In this document: positions 26,406 through 35,187 of the stretch, one piece after another
How positions within the stretch are numbered: the stretch's first letter is position 1
How the letters are laid out: the number at the start of each line of letters is the position of its first letter
Source: Helicobacter trogontum
Lineage (GTDB): Bacteria > Campylobacterota > Campylobacteria > Campylobacterales > Helicobacteraceae
Direction: 5' to 3'
Assembly: GCF_000765905.2 (NCBI RefSeq)
Contig: NZ_JRPL02000023.1
Span: forward strand, 1-39,171
DNA: 39,171 nt
Made by a program: the position numbers and the translations under genes
Notes under the pieces: model-generated
What the model saw: the letters and a program-made list of their open reading frames with translations, nothing else
Database searches by the model: none
Told to the model about the DNA's origin: nothing

Positions 26406-27845
26406 ATGGCTTGTGTATTGCAAATTGGTGCAGGTGGTGTAGGCGGTGTAGTAGCACATAAAATGGCGATGAATAGAGAGGTTTTTTCTAAGATTATCCT
26501 TGCTTCTCGCACGATTTCTAAATGTGAAGCGATTGCAGATTCTATCCGTTCTAAAGGGCTTGGTGAGATTATTTGCGAGAGTGTGGATGCAGATAATGTG
26601 GAATCTATAGTAGCTTTGATAGAAAAATATAAGCCAAAGTTAGTGGTAAATGTGGCTCTTCCCTATCAAGATCTAGCTATCATGGAAGCGTGTCTAAGGA
26701 CAAAGACGCATTATCTAGATACAGCAAACTATGAGCACCCAGATAATGCACACTTTGAGTACAAAGAGCAATGGGCATATGATACTCGATACAAAGAAGC
26801 AGGAATCTTTGGGCTTTTAGGCAGTGGATTTGATCCAGGGGTTACCAATGTATTTTGTGCGTATGCGCAAAAGCACTATTTTGATGAGATTCACAGCATA
26901 GACATACTTGATTGCAATGCAGGGGATCATGGATATGCATTTGCTACAAACTTCAATCCAGAGATAAACTTGCGAGAAGTGAGCTCTAAGGCCAGATTTT
27001 GGGTAAAAGATGAGAATCTATCACTAAATTCAGATCTAAAAAAAGACACCATCTATCGCAAATTTGAGCGAGAAGAAAAGCACTTTAAGCTAGATTCTAA
27101 TACACAAGATCTAAGAAATGAAGACTATTTTGGTGGGCAGTGGAGAGATATCGCTCCGCTTGACTTGATGAAAGAGTGGGAATATATAGAAGTGGGAGTA
27201 AAAAATAGCTATCTACTTTATCACGAAGAGCTAGAATCTCTTATTAGAAATATCAAAGGGTTAAAGAGAATCCGCTTTTTTATGACTTTTGGAGAATCTT
27301 ATCTCACACATATGAAATGCCTAGAAAATATAGGATTTTTACGCGTAGATGAGATAGAGCACAATGGACAAAAAATAGTGCCTATCCAAGTGCTAAAGAC
27401 ACTGCTTCCAGATCCAGCGAGCCTAGCTCCTAGAACCAAAGGTCAAACACACATCGGCTGCTATATAAAGGGCAAAAAAGATGGCAAAGATAAAACAATC
27501 TATATCTATAATATCTGTGATCATGAAGCTTGCTATAAAGAAGTCAATGCACAAGGAGTGAGCTATACTACAGGTGTGCCAGCGATGATTGGAGCAAAGC
27601 TTATCATAGAAAATAAATGGGGTATCAATCAAAACAAACTACAAAATAACGCAGATAATAGCGATATGCCAAAAGGTGGGGAAAATCAAGGGGTAGATTC
27701 TAATAATGGTAGTGGTGTATGGAATATGGAGCAAAATGACCCAGATCTATTTATGGCGGAGCTAAATAAACAAGGGCTTCCATATGTCGTGTGCGAGATA
27801 GATTCTAATGGAGAGAAAAAAGTGCTAGAGGATGGAAGGAAATAG
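26406..27845 (+). CDS. Carboxynorspermidine dehydrogenase/synthase (saccharopine-dehydrogenase fold)
   Basis: A 479-residue enzyme starting with the Rossmann motif VLQIGAGGVGGVVAHK. It carries saccharopine-dehydrogenase-family segments such as ASRTISKCEAIA, KPKLVVNVALPYQD, HYLDTANYE, GLLGSGFDPGVTNVF and GVPAMIGAKLII. Orthologues in Campylobacter (Cj0172c type) join aspartate semialdehyde to a diamine to give carboxynorspermidine or carboxyspermidine, the alternative spermidine route. Relatives are near 400 residues; the excess includes a low-complexity insertion at about 410-440 (Asn/Asp/Gly-rich) that carries an AGATTCT word, just before the conserved VWNMEQNDPDLFM. The decarboxylase partner is not in the window. 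A truncated copy of its 5' end lies 5.2 kb upstream. Confidence 0.9.
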   Translation: MACVLQIGAGGVGGVVAHKMAMNREVFSKIILASRTISKCEAIADSIRSKGLGEIICESVDADNVESIVALIEKYKPKLVVNVALPYQDLAIMEACLRTKTHYLDTANYEHPDNAHFEYKEQWAYDTRYKEAGIFGLLGSGFDPGVTNVFCAYAQKHYFDEIHSIDILDCNAGDHGYAFATNFNPEINLREVSSKARFWVKDENLSLNSDLKKDTIYRKFEREEKHFKLDSNTQDLRNEDYFGGQWRDIAPLDLMKEWEYIEVGVKNSYLLYHEELESLIRNIKGLKRIRFFMTFGESYLTHMKCLENIGFLRVDEIEHNGQKIVPIQVLKTLLPDPASLAPRTKGQTHIGCYIKGKKDGKDKTIYIYNICDHEACYKEVNAQGVSYTTGVPAMIGAKLIIENKWGINQNKLQNNADNSDMPKGGENQGVDSNNGSGVWNMEQNDPDLFMAELNKQGLPYVVCEIDSNGEKKVLEDGRK

Positions 27846-28246
27846 GAAGTATTTAATTTATACTTTACTGTATCTGATAGTTAGCGTATTAGAATATATG
27901 GCTAAATTCTCAAATACGCAATATAGTACTTTTATGTAAAAAGCTAATAAATTGCAAAATATGAGGTAGGGAAATCAGACAAAACATCAATACTATGGGA
28001 TCTATGGGTTTGCTTGAATTATGAGAATCTTGCATTAAATGTTCTAAAGAATAAAACTTCATATTTAATTGGAGATACTCTATATATTAAATATAAAGAA
28101 AGATTGGAATTTATTTTGAGATTCTATATAGTACTTGATAGAGGTAGAAATTTATAAGTGCAAAGAGTGATAAAGATAGCCATAGCTAGATAGAAGCAGT
28201 GATTTAAACTTATACAGGACGATAGAGAAATGGAGGGAATGAAAGC
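27846..28246. other. Gene-free left border of the nuclease/TcmP block
   Basis: Short stop-rich frames only. The 14-base word ATAAGTGCAAAGAG at 28154-28167 recurs at 32385-32398 beyond the aldehyde dehydrogenase gene. The last AGAWTCT word before the word-poor block is at 28119-28125. Confidence 0.4.
28154..28167 (+). repeat. Left copy of a 14-bp direct repeat flanking the acquired block
   Basis: ATAAGTGCAAAGAG, identical to 32385-32398. Several 14-base matches are expected by chance in AT-rich DNA of this size, so only the position around the foreign-looking block makes it of interest. Confidence 0.3.
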
Positions 28247-28717
28247 ATGGAATTTTTACTTATAAGTTTTATTGTTATCGTTGTTGTTTTATTTCTTTTG
28301 ATGCCAAAAAATAAGAAGTTTATAGTATCTAAAAATCATACTAGACAAAACAAACAAAAGGGAGATAAGTACGAATTACAAATTGGCAAGCATTATCAGC
28401 AATTGGGTTATAAGGTATATTTTAAAGGCATTAATGAGGGCTTAAAAGATCAAGGAATTGATCTGATAGCATATAAGGGCAAAGAAACACTTTTAATTCA
28501 ATGTAAAAATTGGCAGAACTCACAAGTCAAACAAGAGCACTTGCGATTATTTTTAGGAGATTGCACAGCATATTTGGAGCAAAACCACAATATTTTTGCT
28601 AAAAAGAAAGTGAAGCGTGTGTTTGTGACAAGCTGTAAAAATATAGACTATGGCGTACAAAAATTTGTTGAAGAAAATAATGTGGAATATAAAATTATCC
28701 CTTATAATCATAGATAA
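28247..28717 (+). CDS. Membrane-anchored Mrr-like nuclease (restriction-endonuclease fold)
   Basis: A 156-residue protein. Residues 2-19 form one N-terminal membrane helix, followed by a basic linker. A restriction-endonuclease-like domain (about 36-150) has Glu43 in GDKYELQIG, Asp72 in DQGIDLIA and Gln85-x-Lys87 in LLIQCKNW: the D...QxK form of the PD-(D/E)xK active site found in Mrr-type and Mrr_cat proteins. All predicted metal-binding residues are present. Starts: GGAGGG lies about ten bases before the ATG. The next gene is TcmP, 91 bases on, so this may be the effector of a shared defence module. Anchored Mrr-like nucleases also occur alone, and their target is not known. Confidence 0.8.
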   Translation: MEFLLISFIVIVVVLFLLMPKNKKFIVSKNHTRQNKQKGDKYELQIGKHYQQLGYKVYFKGINEGLKDQGIDLIAYKGKETLLIQCKNWQNSQVKQEHLRLFLGDCTAYLEQNHNIFAKKKVKRVFVTSCKNIDYGVQKFVEENNVEYKIIPYNHR

Positions 28718-28808
28718 GTTACAAATATAGAATAAAGTAATTTTGGTAGATAAGCTTAGGGGTATGCTTTGAACTATATAGATTAAGATAGGAGGTAAAA
28801 ATAAAAAA

Positions 28809-29881
28809 ATGGCGAAAGATATGCATAAAGAAGAGTGGGATAGTGCAACATTAACAAAACTAGATGTTTTTGAGCAATATATTGATGATTGGCTTAGTGT
28901 TACACTTAATTATGCAAAAGATAAGCACGTCTTTCAGACACTAGAAGTTTATGATTTATTTTGTGGCAGTGGGTATGATGGTACAAAAACATATAAGGGT
29001 TCTCCACTTAGGATTCTAGATGCAGTATTGAAACGAAATTGTAATGGTAAAAAAATAAAGATTTATTTTAATGACAATGATGAAAATAAGATTAAACAAC
29101 TAGAGTCTATTATTATAGAACAATATCCTAATTTAGAGAATAAAAATGTGGAAGTAAAATATATTTCATCTGATACTCAAAGTTTTAAATTATATTCTAA
29201 CAATTATTACAAGCTTATATTTTTAGATCAATACGGTATTCAACATATTAATAAGGTTAAAGAATTTTTATGCAAAGGAACAGATATCTTAATTTTTATT
29301 TCTTCTGGGCATTGTAGAAGATTTTTAGAAGAAGAATCATTTAAAAAATACTTAGATACTAAGTATATATCAAAAGAAGATTTTGAAGGAAAACAAGTTA
29401 TCAAACCCATAGAGTAATAGCTGAATATTTTAAAAAGCTTTTACCTGATAAGTTTATTGCCCCTTTTTCTCTTATTAAAGATAATAAAAATATCAATGGT
29501 TTGATTTTTCTCTCTGCTCACAGGAAAGGACAAGAACAATTTTTAAAAACTGCTTGGAAAATAGATAAAGATTTTGGAGAAGGAAATGTAAATATAGACA
29601 AAGATATCTATAGAGAAAAAGAAACTTTATTTTATAACGAGAATACTCCTACACAAAAAGAGGAAGAATACCAAAATTTACTATTGGAGTTTTTAAAAGA
29701 AAAAAGAAACAATATTGAAATCAAAAATTTTGGTTTAGATAATGGATTTTTAACTACACATACAACAAAAATATTAAACAAAATTAAAGAAGAGTTAAAC
29801 ATAGATTATCACAATGGAAGTAAGCGTAGTTTTCATTTAGATAACAAAGAAATAAAAGTGCATATTGAGCTTAAAAAATGA
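28809..29881 (+). pseudogene. tcmP: three-Cys-motif partner protein TcmP, interrupted by a frameshift
   Basis: The first part (28809-29417, 202 residues) has TcmP features: W..ATLTKLDVFEQYIDDWL, the Rossmann/methyltransferase-like DLFCGSGYDG with SPLRILDAV, and KLIFLDQYGIQHI (the family's FxDPYG position, here DQYG). It stops after KQVIKPIE. The homology continues in another frame as HRVIAEYFKKLLPDKF, then NGLIFLSAHRKGQEQFLKTAWK, and runs to 29881. One lost base near the A/C runs at about 29390-29408 explains the break. AGGAGG lies 13 bases before the ATG. The 3' end overlaps the DUF5131 gene by four bases (ATGA). It could be a real mutation, a phase state or a sequencing error. TcmP is known as the partner of DUF5131 proteins; its chemistry is not established. 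Confidence 0.85.
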
Positions 29882-30654
29882 AATCAACAAAAATTGAATG
29901 GACGCAAGCTAGTTGGAATCCAACTATTGGCTGCACCAAGGTTAGTGATGGTTGCAAAAACTGCTATGCTGAAGTCATGGCAAAGCGACTGCAAGCTATG
30001 GGCAATAAAGATTATCAAGATGGCTTTAAGTTTAAAATGCTTCCTAATAGGCTTAATGAGCCACTTAAAAATAAAAAACCCACACTATATTTTGTAAATT
30101 CTATGAGTGATTTATTTCATGAAAAAATGGATTATGCTTTTTTAGCTTCTATCTTGCAAGTTATCAAAGAAACCCCTTATCATCAATATCAAATCCTTAC
30201 GAAACGCCCCAAAAGGATGAGAGAATATTTTTTAGAAAATGAAATTCCACCCAATGTTTGGCTAGGCACCACAATAGAATCTCATATGGTAAAAGATAGA
30301 ATTGAATTAATCCGTGATTTGAAAGCAAATATAAAATGGCTTTCTTGTGAACCTTTAATAAGTGATTTAGGAGAGCTTGATTTAAGCGGTATTGATTGGA
30401 TTGTAGCTGGTGGTGAAAGTGGGGCAAGAGCTAGACCTATGCAAAAGGAATGGGTACTAAAGATTAAAAAGCAGTGTAAAGAGCAAAATGTCGCTTTTTT
30501 CTTTAAGCAGTGGGGTGCTTATGGAGAAGATGGGGTCAAAAGAAGCAAAAAAGAAAATAGTGCAAAGCTTGATGGTGAGATTTATCAAGAATATCCTCAA
30601 AAAATACATGCTTTTATTTTAGAGAAACTTAAATCAAAATATCTCAATGAGTGA
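29878..30654 (+). CDS. DUF5131 (phage Gp37/Gp68-type) three-Cys-motif protein
   Basis: A 258-residue protein with the signature near its start: WTQASWNPTIGCTKVSDGCKNCYAE, in which Cys19, Cys26 and Cys29 (C-x6-C-x2-C) form the three-Cys motif. Further family blocks are NSMSDLFHE, YQILTKRPKRM, NVWLGTTIES, WLSCEPLI, IDWIVAGGESG, RPMQKEWV and FFKQWG. The family resembles radical-SAM proteins in Cys spacing and is found in phages and beside TcmP genes. Here its start overlaps the end of tcmP, so expression is coupled. The biochemical role is not established; a nucleic-acid-modifying or defence role is an inference from the company it keeps. The gene is intact. Confidence 0.88.
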   Translation: MKSTKIEWTQASWNPTIGCTKVSDGCKNCYAEVMAKRLQAMGNKDYQDGFKFKMLPNRLNEPLKNKKPTLYFVNSMSDLFHEKMDYAFLASILQVIKETPYHQYQILTKRPKRMREYFLENEIPPNVWLGTTIESHMVKDRIELIRDLKANIKWLSCEPLISDLGELDLSGIDWIVAGGESGARARPMQKEWVLKIKKQCKEQNVAFFFKQWGAYGEDGVKRSKKENSAKLDGEIYQEYPQKIHAFILEKLKSKYLNE

Positions 30655-30758
30655 TACTAAATTTATTCATAAATCTATTTGATTAGATCAATTTAGTGTT
30701 GATAGCTTATTTAAGCATTATGTAAAGGTATAAAATTATAAACGATTTTTCGTGCAAC

Positions 30759-32234
30759 CTAAACCCCAAAGATTTTCTTTAATATTTTGATTTTTTTAAA
30801 ACCAAAGATTTTTTTCTTAAAAGGTGGATAGCGTAGAGGCATATCAAAAAATGGTGCTTGATAGATACTTTTTTCTCTAGCAAAAGTTTTTGCGCTATAT
30901 TTTCCATGATAGTTTCCAATACCGCTATTTCCAACCCCACCAAATGGTAAGTGATTATTGGCTACTTGCATAATGCAGTCATTAATACAACCCCCGCCAA
31001 AACTTAGGGTATTGATGATGTGATTTTGCTTATCTTTGTTATTGCTAAAAAGATAGAGCGCCAATGGCTTTTCAAAGCCTTGAATAAAAGTTTTGCATTC
31101 CTCTAGATTTTTGTATGTGAAAATAGGCAAAATAGGGGCAAAAATTTCTTCATTTAAAATATTAAGTTTGCATAATGCATCGTTGTTTTTTTGTGCTTCT
31201 AGGTAGGTATTAATATCGCCCATGTTGATAAGTGTTGGGGAGATTTTAAGTTTTGATTCTTCCAAGATTCCACCAAAAATAATGCATTCTTCTCCAAGAT
31301 TTGTGATGGTGTTGTTTAGCAATGATTCAATGCGTTTAAAATGTCTAAGAGAAATGATTTTGCCATATTCTTGATTGGAGAGAATGGCAGGGATTATATC
31401 TTGAGCATTTGGTGCATAAAGACTAACAATAGCATTGATAAGTTCTGAAATAATGGCATCTTTTAAATCTTCTTTTATAAGTAGATAATCTGGTGCAATA
31501 CAAGTTTGTCCTGTATTAAGCAATTTTCCCCAGATAATGCGTTTTGCAGTGATTTTAAGATTGGTGCTATCTTCCACAATACAAGGATTTTTCCCTCCTA
31601 ATTCAAGGCTTATGGGTGTAAGATTTTTTGCTGCTTCTTGCATAACAATGCGTCCTATATTAACGCTCCCGGTAAAAAAGATATAATCAAATTTTTGCTC
31701 TAAGAGTTTCGCTCCAATTTCGCTATCTCCTTGTATAACTGCTACATGATTATTACTAAAAACTTCTTGCAATATTTTTTCTAAAATTCTTGCGCAATTT
31801 GGTGCATATTCTGAAGGTTTTAATACAACGCAATTTCCACAAGCAATGGCCACAATTAGAGGGTTTAGGCTCAAATTGATAGGGTAGTTCCAAGGAGAGA
31901 TGATTAATACTACTCCATAGGGCTCATAATAAATTTTGCTTTTGCCTCCAAAATGGCTCAATGGAGTTTTTACAATTTTGGGCTTGCTGATTGTTTTTAT
32001 CCATTTTTTTGCTGCTTTAATTTCTTCATAAACTTGAATAAGTTCAGACATATAAGCTTCTTCTTGGCATTTGTTGAGATCTAAAAACAGGGCATTAATA
32101 ATTTCATTTTCATATTTTTTTATAGTCTTTTCTAGAAGTGAGAGTAAATGGATTCTTGCGGTTAGATTTTGTGTAGCTCTACTTAAAAAATATTGTTTTT
32201 GTTCTTGAATGATTGTTGAAATTTCTTGTTGCAC
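30759..32234 (-). CDS. Aldehyde dehydrogenase (class 3-like)
   Basis: A 491-residue NAD(P)-dependent aldehyde dehydrogenase. All catalytic landmarks are present: Asn116 in SPWNYP, Lys139 in VVLKPSE, FFTGSVNIGR, Glu211 in LELGGKNP, and the nucleophile Cys245 in NTGQTCIAPDY; EEIFAPILPI and NHLPFGGVGNSGIG are also there. The basic/hydrophobic C-terminal tail is typical of the class-3/fatty-aldehyde group, which may sit on membranes. It starts at GTG 32234, with AAGGA six bases upstream. It is convergent with the DUF5131 gene. It contains no AGAWTCT word, unlike nearly all chromosomal genes here, so it was probably acquired with or next to the nuclease/TcmP block. The substrate is unknown. Confidence 0.93.
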   Translation of the reverse strand: MQQEISTIIQEQKQYFLSRATQNLTARIHLLSLLEKTIKKYENEIINALFLDLNKCQEEAYMSELIQVYEEIKAAKKWIKTISKPKIVKTPLSHFGGKSKIYYEPYGVVLIISPWNYPINLSLNPLIVAIACGNCVVLKPSEYAPNCARILEKILQEVFSNNHVAVIQGDSEIGAKLLEQKFDYIFFTGSVNIGRIVMQEAAKNLTPISLELGGKNPCIVEDSTNLKITAKRIIWGKLLNTGQTCIAPDYLLIKEDLKDAIISELINAIVSLYAPNAQDIIPAILSNQEYGKIISLRHFKRIESLLNNTITNLGEECIIFGGILEESKLKISPTLINMGDINTYLEAQKNNDALCKLNILNEEIFAPILPIFTYKNLEECKTFIQGFEKPLALYLFSNNKDKQNHIINTLSFGGGCINDCIMQVANNHLPFGGVGNSGIGNYHGKYSAKTFAREKSIYQAPFFDMPLRYPPFKKKIFGFKKIKILKKIFGV

Positions 32235-33201
32235 TTGTTTCCTTTTAGGTAATTATAATAAAAATTGATTTTACATTATAGAATTTAATAAATGTTTTTA
32301 AGAGGGCATATATGATAGAGAAATAAAACAAGAATGCTGATATGTATTTATGCTAATTTTGTGTTTACTGATATAAGAAGGTAGATAAGTGCAAAGAGAT
32401 GTGGTGATGAAAGTTGATATAGGTAGTAGGCATCATAAAAGAAGTGAGATTTTAAATATTAAGAAGCAATCTAGAGAGCAAAATAGCTTTTTAATAATGA
32501 GTAATTTAGAGGAGAGGGAGATGGCAAAAATACAATGAAATTTGTTGCATTGCAGAATAAAATTTATCTATAATATCAAGCATTACCAAATAATGAAAGT
32601 AAAATGATTGCTATATGAAACAACTAGCTATCTTAATCAAGGAAGTTTGCAAAACATAAAAGTATTTAAGACAAAGTGATTTATTTATATACCAATTAGG
32701 CTTAAGATGGAGTATAGAAAAGTATTTTTGCAGTTTTTGTTATGTCGTGTAATATCGCTTGTATAGATTCTAGACATTTTACATGTAATAGCATTTTGCA
32801 GGGCTTTAACAAGCATAGCATTTAAAGTATATTTATCGTAGCTATTGTAAGTAAAGACTGAAAGTAATGATATAGAAAGAGCAAATCCCTTTTTTTTATT
32901 TTGATTCTATAATACACTCTTGAGCTTAATTTGGACATAGTGCATTGATCGAGCATACTTCACTATCATTCATATGGTGGAATCTATAGGCTTATAACTT
33001 CAGAAGAGCAGTGCAAATCTTAAGGTAGTATAATATTCTTATAAATCTGTGTAGTTTGAGAGGTAACAAAGAAAATTTAGGCAAATAATGCAATTGAAGT
33101 TATTCGTATTTATGTAGAGATGTAAGTGTCTTTTATGGCATCACCTGTTTATATTAATGTTTAATGATGACATTCTTAGATCCTTTTTAATCAACCTTAA
33201 G
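32235..33201. other. Long gene-poor stretch (967 bases)
   Basis: No gene over 60 codons with support. A 43-codon frame at 32407-32538 has no ribosome site. There is an 8-T run at 32890-32897 and the right copy of the 14-base repeat at 32385-32398. Near 32940 a short frame reads CIDRAYFTIIHMVESIGL, but I recognise no family. It is probably a decayed region at the right edge of the acquired block. Confidence 0.4.
32385..32398 (+). repeat. Right copy of the 14-bp direct repeat
   Basis: ATAAGTGCAAAGAG, identical to 28154-28167 at the other side of the block. Confidence 0.3.
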
Positions 33202-34152
33202 TTAATGTCGCAGGGTATTTTCTAGCTCCATAGACAAATCAATACCTTCTGCAGGTGGTGGTGGGAAAAGCCTTGTCTCCATTTTGCGTAAAAAGGTAAT
33301 CACAGAATCATTATAGTCGCCATATGGCGATTGAGAGACCATGTAGAGATAAGTAAGCTTCCCTCCAGCATCAATTCTGATACGGACTTTAGCACTTGTG
33401 GCTGCCTGATGAAAGCCTCCACTTTTTTGCCATTCACCCATTAGTATTTGCTCAATTTGTGCGTACCATTTGTCATATTTCTTTTTATCTTCAGCATTAC
33501 CTGAGAATTTTGGCTTTTCAAGCACAATCTTTGTTGTCATTGCTTGTTTAATGTTTGTTTGGAGATTCTGTGTGGCTTGTTGCAATGCTTTTGTGCTTTG
33601 TTCTAGAGCTAGTGCATTTTGTGCGAGTTGTGCCTGTTTTGCTTGCTGTGCTTGTCGTATTTCATTTAATTGTTGCTGTCGTTTTGCTTCTTCTTCTCTG
33701 CGTATATCCTGAGAAGTTTGTGATGAGACATTAGCAAATACGTCGGCAAGATTTACTTCTTTTGGTTTTTCTTTTACTTCCTGTGGCTTTTCAACTGGTT
33801 TTTCTGCTAGTGTTTGTTTTGGTGGTGTTGTTTTTTTAGGTATCTCTATTTCTTGCTTTGCACTAGATTCTGTCAAGACTTCTTGTATTTGCTCTTGTGA
33901 ATTGGTATCTTGTGCCATTGTCTGTTGCAATTCTTGCGATGGAGATTCTGTAACGCCTGTTAGTTCAACACTCTCATTTGATAAGATTTCTGCTATTACA
34001 GCATCTTCTTCACCATATCGAACCTGCTCTTTATGGAATCTAAAATTACCTATGAGTAAAATCAGCATGAGTGCATAGACAAACAAGGCGATAAGCCCAC
34101 TCATGACATGCAATGAAGGGCTATTTTTATGGATGACAATATCTTCTTTCAT
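33202..34152 (-). CDS. TonB/TolA-family energy transducer
   Basis: A 316-residue inner-membrane-anchored periplasmic protein. Cytoplasmic tail, one membrane helix (about 17-35, SGLIALFVYALMLILLIG), then an acidic stretch and a long Gln/Ala/Lys-rich helix (about 140-205, as in TolA). The C-terminal domain (about 225-316) is TonB/TolA-like: KVRIRIDAGGKLTYLYMV and FLRKMETRLFPPPPAEGIDLSM. It starts in ATGA overlap with the TolR/ExbD-type gene. With TolQ/ExbB and TolR/ExbD it would couple proton flow to outer-membrane processes. Whether it works as TolA (envelope constriction) or TonB (iron uptake) cannot be settled, though the long coiled helix favours TolA. No tolB or pal follows. Confidence 0.82.
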   Translation of the reverse strand: MKEDIVIHKNSPSLHVMSGLIALFVYALMLILLIGNFRFHKEQVRYGEEDAVIAEILSNESVELTGVTESPSQELQQTMAQDTNSQEQIQEVLTESSAKQEIEIPKKTTPPKQTLAEKPVEKPQEVKEKPKEVNLADVFANVSSQTSQDIRREEEAKRQQQLNEIRQAQQAKQAQLAQNALALEQSTKALQQATQNLQTNIKQAMTTKIVLEKPKFSGNAEDKKKYDKWYAQIEQILMGEWQKSGGFHQAATSAKVRIRIDAGGKLTYLYMVSQSPYGDYNDSVITFLRKMETRLFPPPPAEGIDLSMELENTLRH

Positions 34153-34541
34153 TGTGTTCCTAATGATACTTTAGTAAAGCCTGCCTGTTTCAACACAGCA
34201 AATATAGGTAAAACTTCGCCATAATATAGGTTTTTATCAGCATAAATATAAACTGATTGTGATTTATCATATCTATTTGCACGTAATGAAAAGTTGTCCT
34301 TAAAGCTATCATAGGCGAACACATCTTTATCAACATGTATCTGCCTATCTTTATCGATGCGTACAGAGAGTATTGGGTTTAGTTCGGCACGTTTGCTTTT
34401 TGAACCATCTGGTAGCTGTATATCTTCACGATAGACTATTGCAGGTGTTGTTACCATGAGAATTGCAAGCAACACAAGCATAATATCAACAAGCGGGGTA
34501 ATATTTAATTCAGGTTTTTCTTCAAGATCTAAATCATCCAT
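34149..34541 (-). CDS. TolR/ExbD-family proton-channel subunit
   Basis: A 130-residue protein with a short cytoplasmic start, a single membrane helix carrying LNITPLVDIMLVLLAILMVT with the conserved Asp that serves in proton translocation, and a periplasmic domain to the end. The start at 34541 (MDDLDLEEKPE) is preferred to a start 26 codons further upstream because it leads straight into the conserved motif, gives the usual family length, and overlaps the upstream stop by only eight bases. The TolQ/ExbB gene is upstream and the TonB/TolA gene downstream, with an ATGA junction. Confidence 0.92.
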   Translation of the reverse strand: MDDLDLEEKPELNITPLVDIMLVLLAILMVTTPAIVYREDIQLPDGSKSKRAELNPILSVRIDKDRQIHVDKDVFAYDSFKDNFSLRANRYDKSQSVYIYADKNLYYGEVLPIFAVLKQAGFTKVSLGTQ

Positions 34542-35187
34542 TGACTTTTCCACCCCATACAATATTATTAGGTTTTTCTTGTGCAAAAGCCCCTTTGGTT
34601 CTCTCAAAGCCATTATCATCTATATCAGCAGTAGCAGCAAGAGCTACATCAATTTGTGCCTGTAAGCATACACCAAGCACTGCTATCCTACGCTTTAATA
34701 TGAGGTAAAAAGAGTATGCAGGGATAGCACATAAAATTCCCCATGCAGTTGCTACGAGTGCTTTTGAAATAATAGGAGCGATAACTTCAAAGGTCGCCTG
34801 TCCTTGCGAGCCTAAATGTGCAAAGGCATCAAGTATTTCAGTAACCGTGCCAAATAAGCCAATAAATGGTGCAGTAGAGCTAACAATACTTAGAAATGTA
34901 AGCCCACCACTTGCATTTTTTAGAATCTGATTTTTCCAAACTTGCAACATCTCTTTTGATAAAAGCCTATGTCCTTTTGAGCGTGCAAAAACTGCACTTT
35001 GTGGGATACTTATGTCCCTTGATAATAATAAATCAAGTGAATATGACTCTCTATCTTGCATACCGCGTATTGCAAACCATTTGTAGATAAAAATCCATAA
35101 GGTAGCAATCACATAAAGTGATAGCCAAAAAATAACAAGCAGAGTAATAATCCCGCTTGTTTCAAAAAAGCCAACTAATGCACCCAT
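34534..35187 (-). CDS. TolQ/ExbB-family (MotA-like) proton-channel subunit
   Basis: A 217-residue integral membrane protein with three membrane helices (about 12-34, 103-125, 142-165). It has the family core SSTAPFIGLFGTVTEILDAF and EVIAPIISKALVATAWGILCAIPA, in which helices 2 and 3 line the proton path around the TolR/ExbD helix. Start: CAAGGATAAG puts AAGGA seven bases before the ATG. First gene of the three-gene operon; a possible minus-strand -10 (TATAAT) is at 35236-35241. The C-terminal tail (after about 190) is longer and more hydrophilic than usual, overlapping the next gene's start. Confidence 0.92.
   Translation of the reverse strand: MGALVGFFETSGIITLLVIFWLSLYVIATLWIFIYKWFAIRGMQDRESYSLDLLLSRDISIPQSAVFARSKGHRLLSKEMLQVWKNQILKNASGGLTFLSIVSSTAPFIGLFGTVTEILDAFAHLGSQGQATFEVIAPIISKALVATAWGILCAIPAYSFYLILKRRIAVLGVCLQAQIDVALAATADIDDNGFERTKGAFAQEKPNNIVWGGKVNG

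Noticed and set aside
32407-32538. 43-codon open frame in the long gap
   Set aside because: No ribosome binding site at a useful distance, no recognised homology and composition like the spacer around it.
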